Source: a virus
Direction: 5' to 3' (one strand)
DNA: 64,000 nucleotides
IMG/VR virus record: IMGVR_UViG_3300031566_005149
Location: 16,158-80,157 of that record
A program made the position numbers and the translations under genes. Within the stretch, counting starts at the first letter, position 1. The number at the start of each line of letters is the position of its first letter. Below, piece by piece: positions 35,697 to 44,467 of the stretch. The notes beneath the pieces were generated by a model, which was given only the letters and a program-made list of their open reading frames with translations, was not told the origin of the DNA and searched no databases.

Positions 35697-38569
35697 TAGG
35701 CGTCTCCTTTAATCAAATCAACCCAACGATCTTTAACAAAAAATTCTTGGGCTCTATCACGAGCCGCTCTACCCTTATCTCTTAATATATCTGGATTATC
35801 GGTTATCTCTTGAATGATTGGATATAAATCGTCGATCTTATTAATAAGCCAACCTGTCTTTGGAGTTATTCGATCATTTGGACCACCTGTTCTGGAATCA
35901 CATATAGATGCTAGACCACATGCATGTGCTTCTATTACAGTTCGAGGACCTTGATCAGTAAATCCAACTGGTGGAAGATACATAAATAGATTTCCCTGAC
36001 TCATGTATATTGGGACAGGTGGTTGATTCTTTCCATGACGATGAATACGTACATCATCAATTGATAAGAAACTTGGAGCTGGCATGAAAAAGAATTCAGT
36101 CTTATCATTAATACCCCAAATAGTAGCAATCATTGTTTCTATATCTTTTCGATGTTTTGCATCACCTTGAGAATTCAAACACGTAATTCTAAGATTATCA
36201 CCATAGTTCGGTTTAACCTTAAAGAACTCAGTCAAATCAGTTGGTGGTGGTTGAACAAAACACTTATCCTTTGCATCTGGATAGATACGCAAAAACTCAT
36301 TCATTAACATTGAGGATAGGAATCCGTATGCATCCCAACCCTTTGTCCATTCAGTTTTACCAGATGAACCAATTCGATAGTTCAACATAAGTGTTTTTCG
36401 TTTTGCTTTAAGTAAAGGCATAAATTCGGTATACATATCCTTGTTATAGTTGAATATTGTATCTGATGCATAGAACATCGCTAGATCACATTCACCTTCC
36501 CAAGTACCCCACTTCTTCACAAGAACTTCACCGATACGATCTACACTGCTTTGATACTCTCCGCAAATCACACCACTTGGATATAGTTCGATATTATAAC
36601 CTCTGTTCTTCATCATGTTCATTATTTCACAGGTACTTCTTTCCGATCCACCCCAACCGCGCGTAGTTGTCAGCATTCTAAAGGTTGGTTTATTTGGATC
36701 GGCAACTGGTTTGGGGTTCAGCTTTTCATCCAATTCTTTACGAACCCATAAATGACATCTGTGACCACCTTTTCCTGGGCCTTCGAATCCAGCTTCCAGA
36801 TATTTGGCTTGCCATTTTCGCTCAGGTGCTCTTCCAGCATCATGAACAATAACAACATCAGCTAATTCAGCTGCTGCCTTGATTGACCACTCACGATTCT
36901 CTCCACCAGAAGGACCATCAACGAAAGCAAAATCAAAACGCTTTGGTAGAACTGATGGTGGTACAAATTCCTTCGTTGGGTCCCAACTGTAGAATGTATG
37001 TTTCTTCTCGTCGGCTAAGTCCTTGACTTTCTTGATCCATCCTGGCTGTGTTTCAAAGGTATGAACTTCTTCAACAACTGACCCCATAAGAAGCGTTGAA
37101 AGTCCAGCACCAAACTCAAGAATGGTTTTGACTTTATATTTTTCGAGCAACGCTTTAATATGAATCCAATCTTTATCTGTTATAGATGCACCATCCCATT
37201 GATAACCATATTTCTTTAGAAGGTCTTCATCAACTGGTTTCACTGTTGGAGCAACAAAAATCCTCTTCTCTTTCGTAACGTTCTTAAAGTATGTATTAGG
37301 AACTTTCTTTCCCATCTGTAAACGACCACCTTTATAGTATGACATCACACCTTCAACAATAGTTTCAGGTTCTATAATATCAACACACATTGGAACTTGT
37401 TGACCAATCGCATTTGTTTTATCAGAGTGATTCGTACAACCCTTCATACTTGTCTTCCAACATGCTTTATGAGCAGAACAGGGCAAACAACCATTTGTAT
37501 GAATATATTGGTGTCCGTAATATTGAGTGAACCAAGCTGGCTCCCGTGCTCCAGCCAAAACCAAGCAAGGGTTCCCAAATGCGGCACTCAAATGCATATG
37601 CATAGAAACCAAACCAATACTTCCCTGAGAATGTAAAAATATATTGAATAGATCACGAAGGCCAGTATTTCGATCTTCAGTCTTGCCAACATAATTTATA
37701 ACACCATCGAGAACTGGATAAGGATGTCCTTTAACTCCAACCTGAACAACCTTGATTCCTTGTTTCTGCATACCATCAATAACTTCTTGCCAACGGTGAT
37801 ATTGTTTTGCTGGCCATCCAGGTTCTCCACCATAAATGAAAACCCAATAAGGTCCATCAATAAGAGGCTTTCTATTATACTCATCTTGCGTCATCCAAAT
37901 ATCTGGTGTTATCGGCCCCTGTGGGAATGTGACACCAAGTTTATTTTGAACATCCATGCGATACCCATTGGCAAAGTGATGATCCCAATAGTTTGATTTA
38001 TTCGTGGCATATCCAGGACCTATTTTAAGAATATGTTCTGGATCAATAAATTGATGATCGATATTTGGGTTATTATCCCATAGATGTCGAGCTGTCGAAA
38101 TAACACCCACACGCACGTAGGGATATGCCGCTTTAAAATCTCTAACCATTGCTGTGAAACACAAAATATCTCCAATGGCCTGACGATTATGAAAGACAAC
38201 TTCTTTCGGAGGTTCATTTCCAGCAACCATTGGTGCAATTGTTTCCGAGGAAAGCTTTGGCATTTCGACATGACTCGCTAAATCCTCAAGCATTTTAGTT
38301 TGTTGTTTTGGGTCATCCTCTAAGATATGATGAATCTTTCCAGAAGTTGTTATTAACGATGCTGTAAAGGATTCAAGTTTTTCATTTTTTAAATCATCGG
38401 GTAGAGTCGTGGCTTCTATCTGAAATGCTTGAGCCACGGTTGGTCGGGGTGCTTGCACGATCTCTTTTTTGAAGTGAGATCGATTGTCTATCAGTTGTAT
38501 TGGTTTGTCGACTTTTGGTGGGGTTGGTCCATTGAAAACATCTTTAAGTTCGTTCTTTTTCTTTACCAT
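35696..38569 (-). CDS. Three-domain sugar enzyme: GT9-like, methyltransferase, GT4-like
   Basis: 957 residues. After a roughly 115-residue unstructured lead, domain 1 (about 125-420) looks like a heptosyltransferase: HNRQAIGDILCFTAMVRDF and, later, FIYGGEPGWPAK and LSAAFGNPCLVLAGA. Domain 2 (about 480-620) is a Rossmann methyltransferase (ILEFGAGLSTLLMG, FAFVDGPSGG). Domain 3 (about 645-957) is a GT4-type transferase (TTTRGWGGSERST; PRTVIEAHACGLASICD, then GG). The start is ATG 38569 after AAAGGA. A fusion of three steps of one pathway is inferred. Confidence 0.75.
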   Translation of the reverse strand: MVKKKNELKDVFNGPTPPKVDKPIQLIDNRSHFKKEIVQAPRPTVAQAFQIEATTLPDDLKNEKLESFTASLITTSGKIHHILEDDPKQQTKMLEDLASHVEMPKLSSETIAPMVAGNEPPKEVVFHNRQAIGDILCFTAMVRDFKAAYPYVRVGVISTARHLWDNNPNIDHQFIDPEHILKIGPGYATNKSNYWDHHFANGYRMDVQNKLGVTFPQGPITPDIWMTQDEYNRKPLIDGPYWVFIYGGEPGWPAKQYHRWQEVIDGMQKQGIKVVQVGVKGHPYPVLDGVINYVGKTEDRNTGLRDLFNIFLHSQGSIGLVSMHMHLSAAFGNPCLVLAGAREPAWFTQYYGHQYIHTNGCLPCSAHKACWKTSMKGCTNHSDKTNAIGQQVPMCVDIIEPETIVEGVMSYYKGGRLQMGKKVPNTYFKNVTKEKRIFVAPTVKPVDEDLLKKYGYQWDGASITDKDWIHIKALLEKYKVKTILEFGAGLSTLLMGSVVEEVHTFETQPGWIKKVKDLADEKKHTFYSWDPTKEFVPPSVLPKRFDFAFVDGPSGGENREWSIKAAAELADVVIVHDAGRAPERKWQAKYLEAGFEGPGKGGHRCHLWVRKELDEKLNPKPVADPNKPTFRMLTTTRGWGGSERSTCEIMNMMKNRGYNIELYPSGVICGEYQSSVDRIGEVLVKKWGTWEGECDLAMFYASDTIFNYNKDMYTEFMPLLKAKRKTLMLNYRIGSSGKTEWTKGWDAYGFLSSMLMNEFLRIYPDAKDKCFVQPPPTDLTEFFKVKPNYGDNLRITCLNSQGDAKHRKDIETMIATIWGINDKTEFFFMPAPSFLSIDDVRIHRHGKNQPPVPIYMSQGNLFMYLPPVGFTDQGPRTVIEAHACGLASICDSRTGGPNDRITPKTGWLINKIDDLYPIIQEITDNPDILRDKGRAARDRAQEFFVKDRWVDLIKGDA

Positions 38570-38597
38570 CAATTCGTTCCTTTCACGTATTATAATA

Positions 38598-38613
38598 TTT
38601 GATTTTTGTTCTC
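38598..38613 (-). promoter_or_regulatory. Motif B (GAGAACAAAAATCAAA)
   Basis: About 30 nt before the ATG of the three-domain gene, in its 66-nt upstream gap. Confidence 0.55.
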
Positions 38614-38635
38614 TTTTTTCAGAAGTGTTCTCGGT

Positions 38636-39136
38636 TTAAAACTCTGGATCACACGTTCTTATAAGGTTGAAACTCTTTGGAATACTTTTTACATATTCCT
38701 TTAAATTCTTAATCATAATCCTATCACTGTCTATAATTGTCTTGAACTGGTGTCTGATTTCATCCTCTGTTACATCCCCCACAGTTACGCTCATAGGTAT
38801 GCCAAAACTAAAGGTCCAATTAGTTGTGTGATTAATTGCAGTGTTTATCCATTTAACTTTAAACACATTTCCAGATACATCTATAATATCATTACAAAAT
38901 TCATGGTAATCATTTTTGATTGTTGATAACATTGTACTATGAACTGTTTTGATTTTATCATGCGATTCCAATGGGATAAAATCTAACCAACACCTATTAA
39001 TTAATTCCTTGTGAGTTTTAAAACCCAATTTTGTATACAGGGATATATTAACGAAACGTATTGTCATTGCAAAATCTAATACGATAACATATGCATTAGT
39101 AAAGTTTAAAATTTCAAAAATTTCTTCAGCTTTCAT
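38636..39136 (-). CDS. PAS-domain protein
   Basis: 166 residues; residues 1-125 have PAS form: AYVIVLDFAMTIRFVNISLYT, GFKTHKELINRCWLDFI, then FCNDIIDVSGNVFKVKWI. The last 40 residues are helical. PAS domains sense ligands or mediate dimerisation; no output domain is present. It is co-oriented behind the coiled-coil membrane gene. Confidence 0.65.
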   Translation of the reverse strand: MKAEEIFEILNFTNAYVIVLDFAMTIRFVNISLYTKLGFKTHKELINRCWLDFIPLESHDKIKTVHSTMLSTIKNDYHEFCNDIIDVSGNVFKVKWINTAINHTTNWTFSFGIPMSVTVGDVTEDEIRHQFKTIIDSDRIMIKNLKEYVKSIPKSFNLIRTCDPEF

Positions 39137-39141
39137 TTTTC

Positions 39142-39528
39142 TTACACCCCCAATTTTAATGCGATAGCTTCTAATAATGAGTATTTATCGATCAATTGAT
39201 AAATAACCCAAAATAATGATATAACCATACTACCTATAGCAACATAAAGAAGATTAACACGATTTATTATTTTCCCACTTGATTTAATATTTTCTTTTTC
39301 ATGACCCTCCAATTTATCTCTGATCTTCTCAATGATAACTTCAACAACAATAATCTTATCTTTAATGTTAACTTCCATTAGAACACTGTCGTCCTTACAC
39401 TGCCGTAAGATATCTAATATAACAGATAGTTGCTGAGATATAAGAGTGTTCATCTCAACGCTATTTTTATAACTCTCCAACAGAAGAAATAAATCTTCTT
39501 TGTGCAGGCTTTCCTTTTCTTCAGTCAT
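39142..39528 (-). CDS. Coiled-coil protein with C-terminal membrane anchor
   Basis: 128 residues: an acidic helical first 95, then a hydrophobic stretch (LLYVAIGSMVISLFWVIY). First gene behind the divergent promoter pair at 39.56-39.60 kb. Function unknown. Confidence 0.6.
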   Translation of the reverse strand: MTEEKESLHKEDLFLLLESYKNSVEMNTLISQQLSVILDILRQCKDDSVLMEVNIKDKIIVVEVIIEKIRDKLEGHEKENIKSSGKIINRVNLLYVAIGSMVISLFWVIYQLIDKYSLLEAIALKLGV

Positions 39529-39556
39529 ATTGTAACCTCAACTTTTAATTTTTTAT

Positions 39557-39576
39557 CTATATATATTAATAAATGA
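39557..39576 (+). promoter_or_regulatory. Motif A (CTATATATATTAATAAATGA)
   Basis: Motif with R = A, 51 nt before the first plus-strand gene of the early region. Confidence 0.7.
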
Positions 39577-39582
39577 TAAGAA

Positions 39583-39602
39583 GCGTTTAATGTTTGTTCT
39601 CA
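39583..39602 (-). promoter_or_regulatory. Motif B (GAGAACAAACATTAAACGC)
   Basis: 55 nt before the minus-strand ATG at 39528; together with motif A it forms the switch between the two arms. Confidence 0.6.
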
Positions 39603-39627
39603 GTTTCTAATAAAAAGGGAGGTATAA

Positions 39628-39810
39628 ATGTTTAAATTCTACAACAAAATAGGTAATCAATGGATCGAAATATCAGAGCTCGAGCTCCATGCAAAATTGT
39701 ACAATTATGTAACGCAAACAACTCCCATTATCCGAAGACTTCTCAAAGAGAAAGAGGTCACGATGGGAACCGAAACATTCAAAATTATAGTGAGGAGGGA
39801 AGCCATTTGA
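39628..39810 (+). CDS. 60-residue hypothetical protein
   Basis: ATG after GGGAGGT, 7 nt away. Helical with a basic end. The stop overlaps the TTG start of the next gene. First gene of the right-hand operon. Confidence 0.6.
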   Translation: MFKFYNKIGNQWIEISELELHAKLYNYVTQTTPIIRRLLKEKEVTMGTETFKIIVRREAI

Positions 39811-40382
39811 TTAGATACATTGTGTACAGTAAGCTGCAACAGAAGATATCTTCCTTCTGTTGCAGCAGGGTGATATTTTCTGGACTCCAAATAAAGGTAA
39901 AGCATCCAACATTATTTTTTGATAGCGATTTTCTCTCTGAACTCAAACGATATAACAGAAGTACAGATGAAAATGCTAAAACGTCTATCATTCGGGGAGT
40001 CTGTGGTAAATGTGATGGCTATGGAATCTTTGATTGGGTTACAAGAATAACAACCGATGATGGAGCCACAGAAAAGGCAATATCTCATGTTGATACCACT
40101 AGGCCCGTGGTCGTAAAGAATGAAAACCCAATTAAAACAGTTTATATAAATGATCAAACTGATCGAATAAAATTTTATTACATTAGTGATTTTATGACAG
40201 ATGATCTAACATATCGATGTGATCAATGTCTTGGTATTGGATTGGATGTAGATATTTCCAAAATTGTAGAATTACATACGGATCAAATATCAGATATTAT
40301 ATCAAAACCAAAACCAAAACCAAAACCGATAATTAGAACCAAAGGATATTTAAGAAAACTCTTGGATTACATATTTAATTGA
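39807..40382 (+). CDS. Zinc-binding protein with two CxxCxGxG-like motifs
   Basis: 191 residues from TTG 39807, with GAGGAGGG 7 nt upstream; an earlier ATG at 39660 would run through the preceding gene and is unlikely. CGKCDGYGIFDW and CDQCLGIGLD are DnaJ-like zinc half-sites about 70 residues apart. A KPKPKPKP linker and a basic tail end it. A chaperone-like or RNA-binding role is possible but unproven. Confidence 0.6.
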   Translation: MIRYIVYSKLQQKISSFCCSRVIFSGLQIKVKHPTLFFDSDFLSELKRYNRSTDENAKTSIIRGVCGKCDGYGIFDWVTRITTDDGATEKAISHVDTTRPVVVKNENPIKTVYINDQTDRIKFYYISDFMTDDLTYRCDQCLGIGLDVDISKIVELHTDQISDIISKPKPKPKPIIRTKGYLRKLLDYIFN

Positions 40383-40405
40383 TAGGCAAATGTAAAGGAG
40401 AAAAT

Positions 40406-41053
40406 ATGAAACTATATCAGAAATTCTTGTATACCGCTTTGTTAGTATTCTCTGTGTTATTTTACGCCGACTTTAAAGAAATGGAAACTCAATCATATGA
40501 ATATACAATAGTCGAATTGAATTCGGATATTTCGATATTAAACAACAGTCTCATCGTTCAAAAAAAAGAGAACAAAAAACTGCTTGAAAGGATTGAAGAA
40601 GTTAGTTTAGAGGATGAAGTTGAAACAGAAAACATGATCTATGATTATATCACGGCAAATTATCGTAGAACACCACCAACTGTTGCCAGAGAGATTGCTG
40701 TTCGTATCATTGAGATATCCAAAGAGAAAAATGTAGCCGCGCCCCTGATCCTAGGAATCACCGAGGTTGAATCTAACTTCAATCCCTTTGCTGTAAGTAA
40801 AGCTGGAGCAAGGGGATTAATGCAAGTCATGCCAGAATGGATTGACAAACTCCCGACGATCCTGATAGATAAACATGATTTGCATGATATCACCACGGGA
40901 CTAAAGGCTGGAACTGACGTATTTAACATTCACCTGAAAGAACAGAAGGGGGATGTAAATAAGGCATTATACTATTATGTTAATAAGGATCATTCCTACG
41001 TTCTCAAGGTTTACACGGCAATGGGAAAATTCTTATCATTCAGAAGTAAATAG
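40406..41053 (+). CDS. Membrane-anchored lytic transglycosylase (SLT, GH23)
   Basis: 215 residues from ATG 40406 after AAAGGAG. One N-terminal membrane helix (about 7-22), a coiled coil to 70, then the SLT domain with catalytic Glu122 in ITEVESNFNP and GARGLMQVMPEW, ending in a YVNKDHSYV stretch. It would cut peptidoglycan, perhaps during DNA entry or lysis. Ends in TAG. Confidence 0.85.
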   Translation: MKLYQKFLYTALLVFSVLFYADFKEMETQSYEYTIVELNSDISILNNSLIVQKKENKKLLERIEEVSLEDEVETENMIYDYITANYRRTPPTVAREIAVRIIEISKEKNVAAPLILGITEVESNFNPFAVSKAGARGLMQVMPEWIDKLPTILIDKHDLHDITTGLKAGTDVFNIHLKEQKGDVNKALYYYVNKDHSYVLKVYTAMGKFLSFRSK

Positions 41054-41059
41054 AGATTA

Positions 41060-41108
41060 AAAGTTTTCCTTCAAACTGGCTTAACTCGCTAATTTGAAGG
41101 AAAACTTT
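41060..41108 (+). terminator. Perfect 16-bp hairpin
   Basis: AAAGTTTTCCTTCAAA pairs perfectly with TTTGAAGGAAAACTTT around a 17-nt loop. No T run follows; the next ribosome site (GGAGG) comes at once. It could be an attenuator or RNase III-type site rather than a simple terminator. Confidence 0.6.
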
Positions 41109-41118
41109 GGAGGAAACG

Positions 41119-41256
41119 ATGGGAAAACCGAAACAAAAAATAATTTATAATAAGAAAATATCAGAACAAAAGAGAGCACTTCGAATTCCCACGCCAAAGA
41201 CGGGGGAGGATTTTAAAGATAAAAAAGCATACACTAGAAAGGAGAAGCACAAATAA
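41119..41256 (+). CDS. 45-residue basic protein
   Basis: ATG with TTGGAGG 6 nt upstream. Lys/Arg-rich. Follows the hairpin. Function unknown. Confidence 0.5.
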   Translation: MGKPKQKIIYNKKISEQKRALRIPTPKTGEDFKDKKAYTRKEKHK

Positions 41257-41260
41257 GATT

Positions 41261-41812
41261 ATGGAACTTGAAAAAGCAAAAGCATTGTTATCATTATACC
41301 CAGATATATTCTCTTATTTTATAAAAAAATATAAACACCCAGAATATCAATTCTCTGTTAGTAATGGTTGGTATCAATTGATATTCGATATATGTTATCA
41401 TATAAAAGAAGTTCAATATAAATATTATAAAAATGAAATCGAAGTCACATGTCTCCAGATAAAAGAAAAGTTTGGAGGACTTTCTTTTTATTATACAATG
41501 TATGTGAGATCGGAAAGACTTGGAGATAAAATTTCTAAAAAAATAAGTGGCTGGTTTCTGAAATTTATGTGCAAACATGGTTTCTCCACATTGTATTGGA
41601 AATCTCATAACTGGAGGTGTGATAATCTTTATCAAACGATACCTGAAAAGATTGAACTAATAATAAAGAAACGCGTTGGGCAGTCGTATAAAATTTGTGA
41701 GTTATGTGGAAGTGAAGGAGAAATATGTAACCCGAGTGGCCGCTGGACACTAACTTTATGTAAAAAACACTTTAACGAAGAAAAGGAGAGAAAAGAATGG
41801 AAAGCAACTTAA
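41261..41812 (+). CDS. Phage protein with QIKEKFGGL motif and C-terminal zinc site
   Basis: 183 residues. LQIKEKFGGLSFYYTMYV is a motif seen in many small phage proteins; CELCGSEGEICN...LCKKH closes it, likely a zinc finger. Its end overlaps the next gene. Function unknown, possibly nucleic-acid binding. Confidence 0.6.
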   Translation: MELEKAKALLSLYPDIFSYFIKKYKHPEYQFSVSNGWYQLIFDICYHIKEVQYKYYKNEIEVTCLQIKEKFGGLSFYYTMYVRSERLGDKISKKISGWFLKFMCKHGFSTLYWKSHNWRCDNLYQTIPEKIELIIKKRVGQSYKICELCGSEGEICNPSGRWTLTLCKKHFNEEKERKEWKAT

Positions 41813-42105
41813 AAGTAATCTACATGATTAGCGGAATGTTCATTATAGGGGAAATTGCCCGAATCCCCAATCACCCAACTGGTGGAATGTCAATTAAAAG
41901 AGCCCTGGCACTTATGCCTACAAAAGATGGAATGCAGCTCATGGAAGCATTTCCATTTACTGATCTTGATGAGGAAATCACATTGGAGCATGGATCATAC
42001 ACCGCAATCACTAAAATCGATGACCACGGTGATCAGATACTAAAAAAATATGAAAACGGAATCAGACAAGTTCGAGAACAAAAGAGCGGGCTAATACTGC
42101 CATAA
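41797..42105 (+). CDS. Small beta-rich protein, perhaps Sm-like
   Basis: 102 residues. VIYMISGMFIIGEIA at the N-terminus suggests strands of an Sm-type barrel, a fold found in small phage proteins; the rest is acidic. Overlaps the preceding gene by 16 nt, with GGAGAG inside that gene as ribosome site. Weak assignment. Confidence 0.5.
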   Translation: MESNLKVIYMISGMFIIGEIARIPNHPTGGMSIKRALALMPTKDGMQLMEAFPFTDLDEEITLEHGSYTAITKIDDHGDQILKKYENGIRQVREQKSGLILP

Positions 42106-42112
42106 TGAAATA

Positions 42113-42196
42113 GCCACCGTCCCTCAGCGGTTGAGAGGACCGGATTTGTAATCCGGTGGATAATATCCCACGTAGGTTCGAATCCTACCGGTGGCT
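42113..42196 (+). tRNA. tRNA with anticodon UGU (Thr codon ACA), long variable arm
   Basis: A full cloverleaf: acceptor GCCACCG/CGGTGGC, D stem CCTC/GAGG, anticodon stem CCGGA/TCCGG around TTTGTAA (anticodon TGT), T stem GTAGG/CCTAC with loop TTCGAAT. The variable region is 15 nt with its own GGAT/ATCC stem, which is class II. Thr tRNAs are class I. G1-C72, C2-G71 and G35-U36 agree with Thr identity. No CCA is encoded. Confidence 0.85.
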
Positions 42197-42234
42197 CTAT
42201 CCTTAATTAAATCAATAAGTTAGGAGAAACAACA

Positions 42235-42783
42235 ATGACGTTCTGGTTTACCTCAGATCAACACTACGGTCATACAAAAATAATTCAATATTGTGATCGA
42301 CCATTTTCGTCTGCCGAAGAAATGGACGAGATGATTATTGAAAAACATAATAAAGTTGTGAAAGATGATGATATAGTTATCAACGCTGGTGATTTTACAT
42401 TAAGAAAAGGTATAAAAAGCGTGTATATAAAATATATTGATAGATTGAATGGGAGACAGATATTCTTAAAAGGTAGCCATGACTATTGGCTAAAAGGAAA
42501 AGACAACGTTCAGATATTGGAAAAAAATCTATCAATTCATGGAAAAAAATATTATGTTGTAGTATGCCACTATAATATGAGGACGTGGGCTAGATCACAT
42601 TATAATAGCTGGCAACTTCATGGTCATTCTCATGGAAAGTTAAAGCCTGTTGGAAAACAACATGATATCGGAGTAGATAACAATAACTTCTATCCTGTAG
42701 CAGATTATGAAATAGAAAGAATAATGCAATCCAGAGAAGATAATTTTAATTTGGTGCTGCGCCCCCCCTTGGTGTGGTGGTAA
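42235..42783 (+). CDS. Metallophosphoesterase
   Basis: 182 residues, all family motifs: WFTSDQHYGH, NAGDFTLR, LKGSHDYW (GSHD for GNHD), VVVCHYNM and LHGHSHG. Common phage type. Possibly removes phosphate from nucleotides or cyclic dinucleotides, but the substrate is unknown. Follows the tRNA. Confidence 0.85.
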   Translation: MTFWFTSDQHYGHTKIIQYCDRPFSSAEEMDEMIIEKHNKVVKDDDIVINAGDFTLRKGIKSVYIKYIDRLNGRQIFLKGSHDYWLKGKDNVQILEKNLSIHGKKYYVVVCHYNMRTWARSHYNSWQLHGHSHGKLKPVGKQHDIGVDNNNFYPVADYEIERIMQSREDNFNLVLRPPLVWW

Positions 42784-42856
42784 CGAAGCCCAATGATGGG
42801 ACTACGTGCAGCATTCTTGAAGAAATGGGAGTTGTAAAACCCAGAGCGGAGACGAG

Positions 42857-43363
42857 ATGACGAGAAAAAAGAAGCAACCACAACCACAACCAAAACCAAA
42901 AACCATAACCATAGTTGAATATGCGCTTCGACATAAAGAGAGTGGAAAGCTTTTAACATATAATGTTTCATCCAATGGTGATGCTGAATTTTGTGGAGAC
43001 ACAACTGTGGAATTAGATCATTATCAAGATGACCCAATTTGGTATATTGATAAAGCATATAATGCTGAGTACGTTAGACAGTACTCAACAGAATGGTATA
43101 ATTCTGGTATGAGCTGTCCAAAACACTCATACGATTCAAAAGAATTGGAAGTGGTAAAAGTAACCAAAATTATTTCAGCTGAACGAGTGGATATAAGAAT
43201 TCCTACTGTAATGGAATTCTTCGCAATTCAATATGCAAAAGAAGAGCCAGCTTATAATGCTTACTTACAAAACTTATATAAAACTCAAGAGATGAAGTAT
43301 AGCTTTCATGAACTTTCATATCTAATTTCTAAGGGAGAATGGAAACCAGAGGAGGGTGGATAA
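42857..43363 (+). CDS. Hypothetical protein with Pro/Lys N-terminus
   Basis: 168 residues: PQPQPKPK repeat at the start, then a mixed domain with Cys. TAATG overlap with the next gene. Not recognised. Confidence 0.5.
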   Translation: MTRKKKQPQPQPKPKTITIVEYALRHKESGKLLTYNVSSNGDAEFCGDTTVELDHYQDDPIWYIDKAYNAEYVRQYSTEWYNSGMSCPKHSYDSKELEVVKVTKIISAERVDIRIPTVMEFFAIQYAKEEPAYNAYLQNLYKTQEMKYSFHELSYLISKGEWKPEEGG

Positions 43364-43824
43364 TGTTACCGACATTAAAAATACCAGAAGGATATAAATA
43401 CTGTAATCAATGTAAAGTCGTATCACCATTTGTAGGTGTTGTTGGGTATAGGTGGGGGGGTTGGTGTCGGCAGCATCATGAAGATACTATGATGTGCGTG
43501 TTGTGCGGAATAGCCCAGGATAAAGAGGATATTTATTTATGTCCGACATGTGGTTGGGAGCATGTTCCAGATCGAGATCTTCTGCCAATGACTGTAATGG
43601 CGCAAGTTCATGATGAGGGATGTCCAGGATATGAAACACCGGAGGAAAATGTGTGGTTCCACCGCAACTGTGACTGTCCAGAAGTTCTTATTTATCCACT
43701 TGGTGATTGTAGGATAATAAATTATAGTGAACGTAAAGAATGGGAGTATACTGTGATATGCCCCATATGCTTTACTCGATTTCAAGTAGATGACACAATT
43801 AGGAGATATGATGGAAATAATTGA
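43363..43824 (+). CDS. Cys-rich zinc-ribbon protein
   Basis: 153 residues from the TAATG start. Cys pairs CNQC, CVLCG, CPTCG, CDCP and CPICF suggest two or three zinc sites. Function unknown. Confidence 0.55.
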   Translation: MLPTLKIPEGYKYCNQCKVVSPFVGVVGYRWGGWCRQHHEDTMMCVLCGIAQDKEDIYLCPTCGWEHVPDRDLLPMTVMAQVHDEGCPGYETPEENVWFHRNCDCPEVLIYPLGDCRIINYSERKEWEYTVICPICFTRFQVDDTIRRYDGNN

Positions 43825-43972
43825 TCTAGAATTGGAAGAGAATTTTGACAGGTCTAAAGATCCATGTGCTTCATGTCGAGATAAGATAAATAAGACATGT
43901 AAAGAAACATGCGAGAGAGCTTCAATGTGGTGGAAAACTCTTGCGAGGAAATTTAAGGAGAATAGTTTATGA
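43811..43972 (+). CDS. 53-residue acidic Cys-rich protein
   Basis: AGGAG upstream; the ATG at 43811 (or 43808) overlaps the end of the preceding gene. Contains DPCASCRDK and CKETC. Unknown. Confidence 0.5.
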   Translation: MEIIDLELEENFDRSKDPCASCRDKINKTCKETCERASMWWKTLARKFKENSL

Positions 43973-44013
43973 GCAACGTAGTCAAATCCAAGTGGAATGG
44001 AGACGGTGAATGA
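43969..44013 (+). CDS. 14-codon coupling peptide
   Basis: Linked by ATGA overlaps to the genes on both sides. The product MSNVVKSKWNGDGE has no known function; a coupling element is inferred. Confidence 0.25.
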   Translation: MSNVVKSKWNGDGE

Positions 44014-44264
44014 AACATTGGACAGATAATATCAATAAAAAAGAATGTGATCATAAAGGTTCGATTGATCAACAAAAACGTGGAGTGTCTGTTATAAGTG
44101 ATTTTTCTTATTACGAACTCGGCGCTTCCGTAGACAAAACAATTCACTTATTTTGCCACGATTGCCGAAGTCATTACTGGAAAGACCGTATTTGGCCGAA
44201 ACAAGAATGGGATGAATACATTAACAGCGAGGAGGATCGACACTATGAGGAAAATAATTCTTAA
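44010..44264 (+). CDS. 84-residue Cys/His protein
   Basis: KECDHKG, LFCHDCRSHYW suggest a zinc site. Begins in ATGA overlap; ends after the next gene has begun. Confidence 0.5.
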   Translation: MKHWTDNINKKECDHKGSIDQQKRGVSVISDFSYYELGASVDKTIHLFCHDCRSHYWKDRIWPKQEWDEYINSEEDRHYEENNS

Positions 44265-44454
44265 AGTAAGAGATTTGGAATTTGAAGATACTCAGACGAG
44301 CGTTCAAGATGAAATGGAAAACGCCAAGAAAGTTCTTAATACTAAGGGATATTTTTTCGATGGAATCCTGTTATCAGTGAACACAAAAATTGCTTATGTC
44401 TGGAAAGAGATGAAAGCCGCTAAATCTGCAAAACCAGAAAATATACCAGCTTAA
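44245..44454 (+). CDS. 69-residue hypothetical protein
   Basis: ATG after GAGGAGG. Helical with a central YFFDGILLSV strand. Unknown. Confidence 0.5.
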   Translation: MRKIILKVRDLEFEDTQTSVQDEMENAKKVLNTKGYFFDGILLSVNTKIAYVWKEMKAAKSAKPENIPA

Positions 44455-44467
44455 AAAAGGAGATCAC

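Noticed and set aside
39660-39806. Longer start for the zinc protein at 39807
   Set aside because: It would run through the preceding gene in another frame, while TTG 39807 has a strong ribosome site.
42784-42856. 14-codon frame starting ATGATGGGACTA
   Set aside because: No ribosome site.
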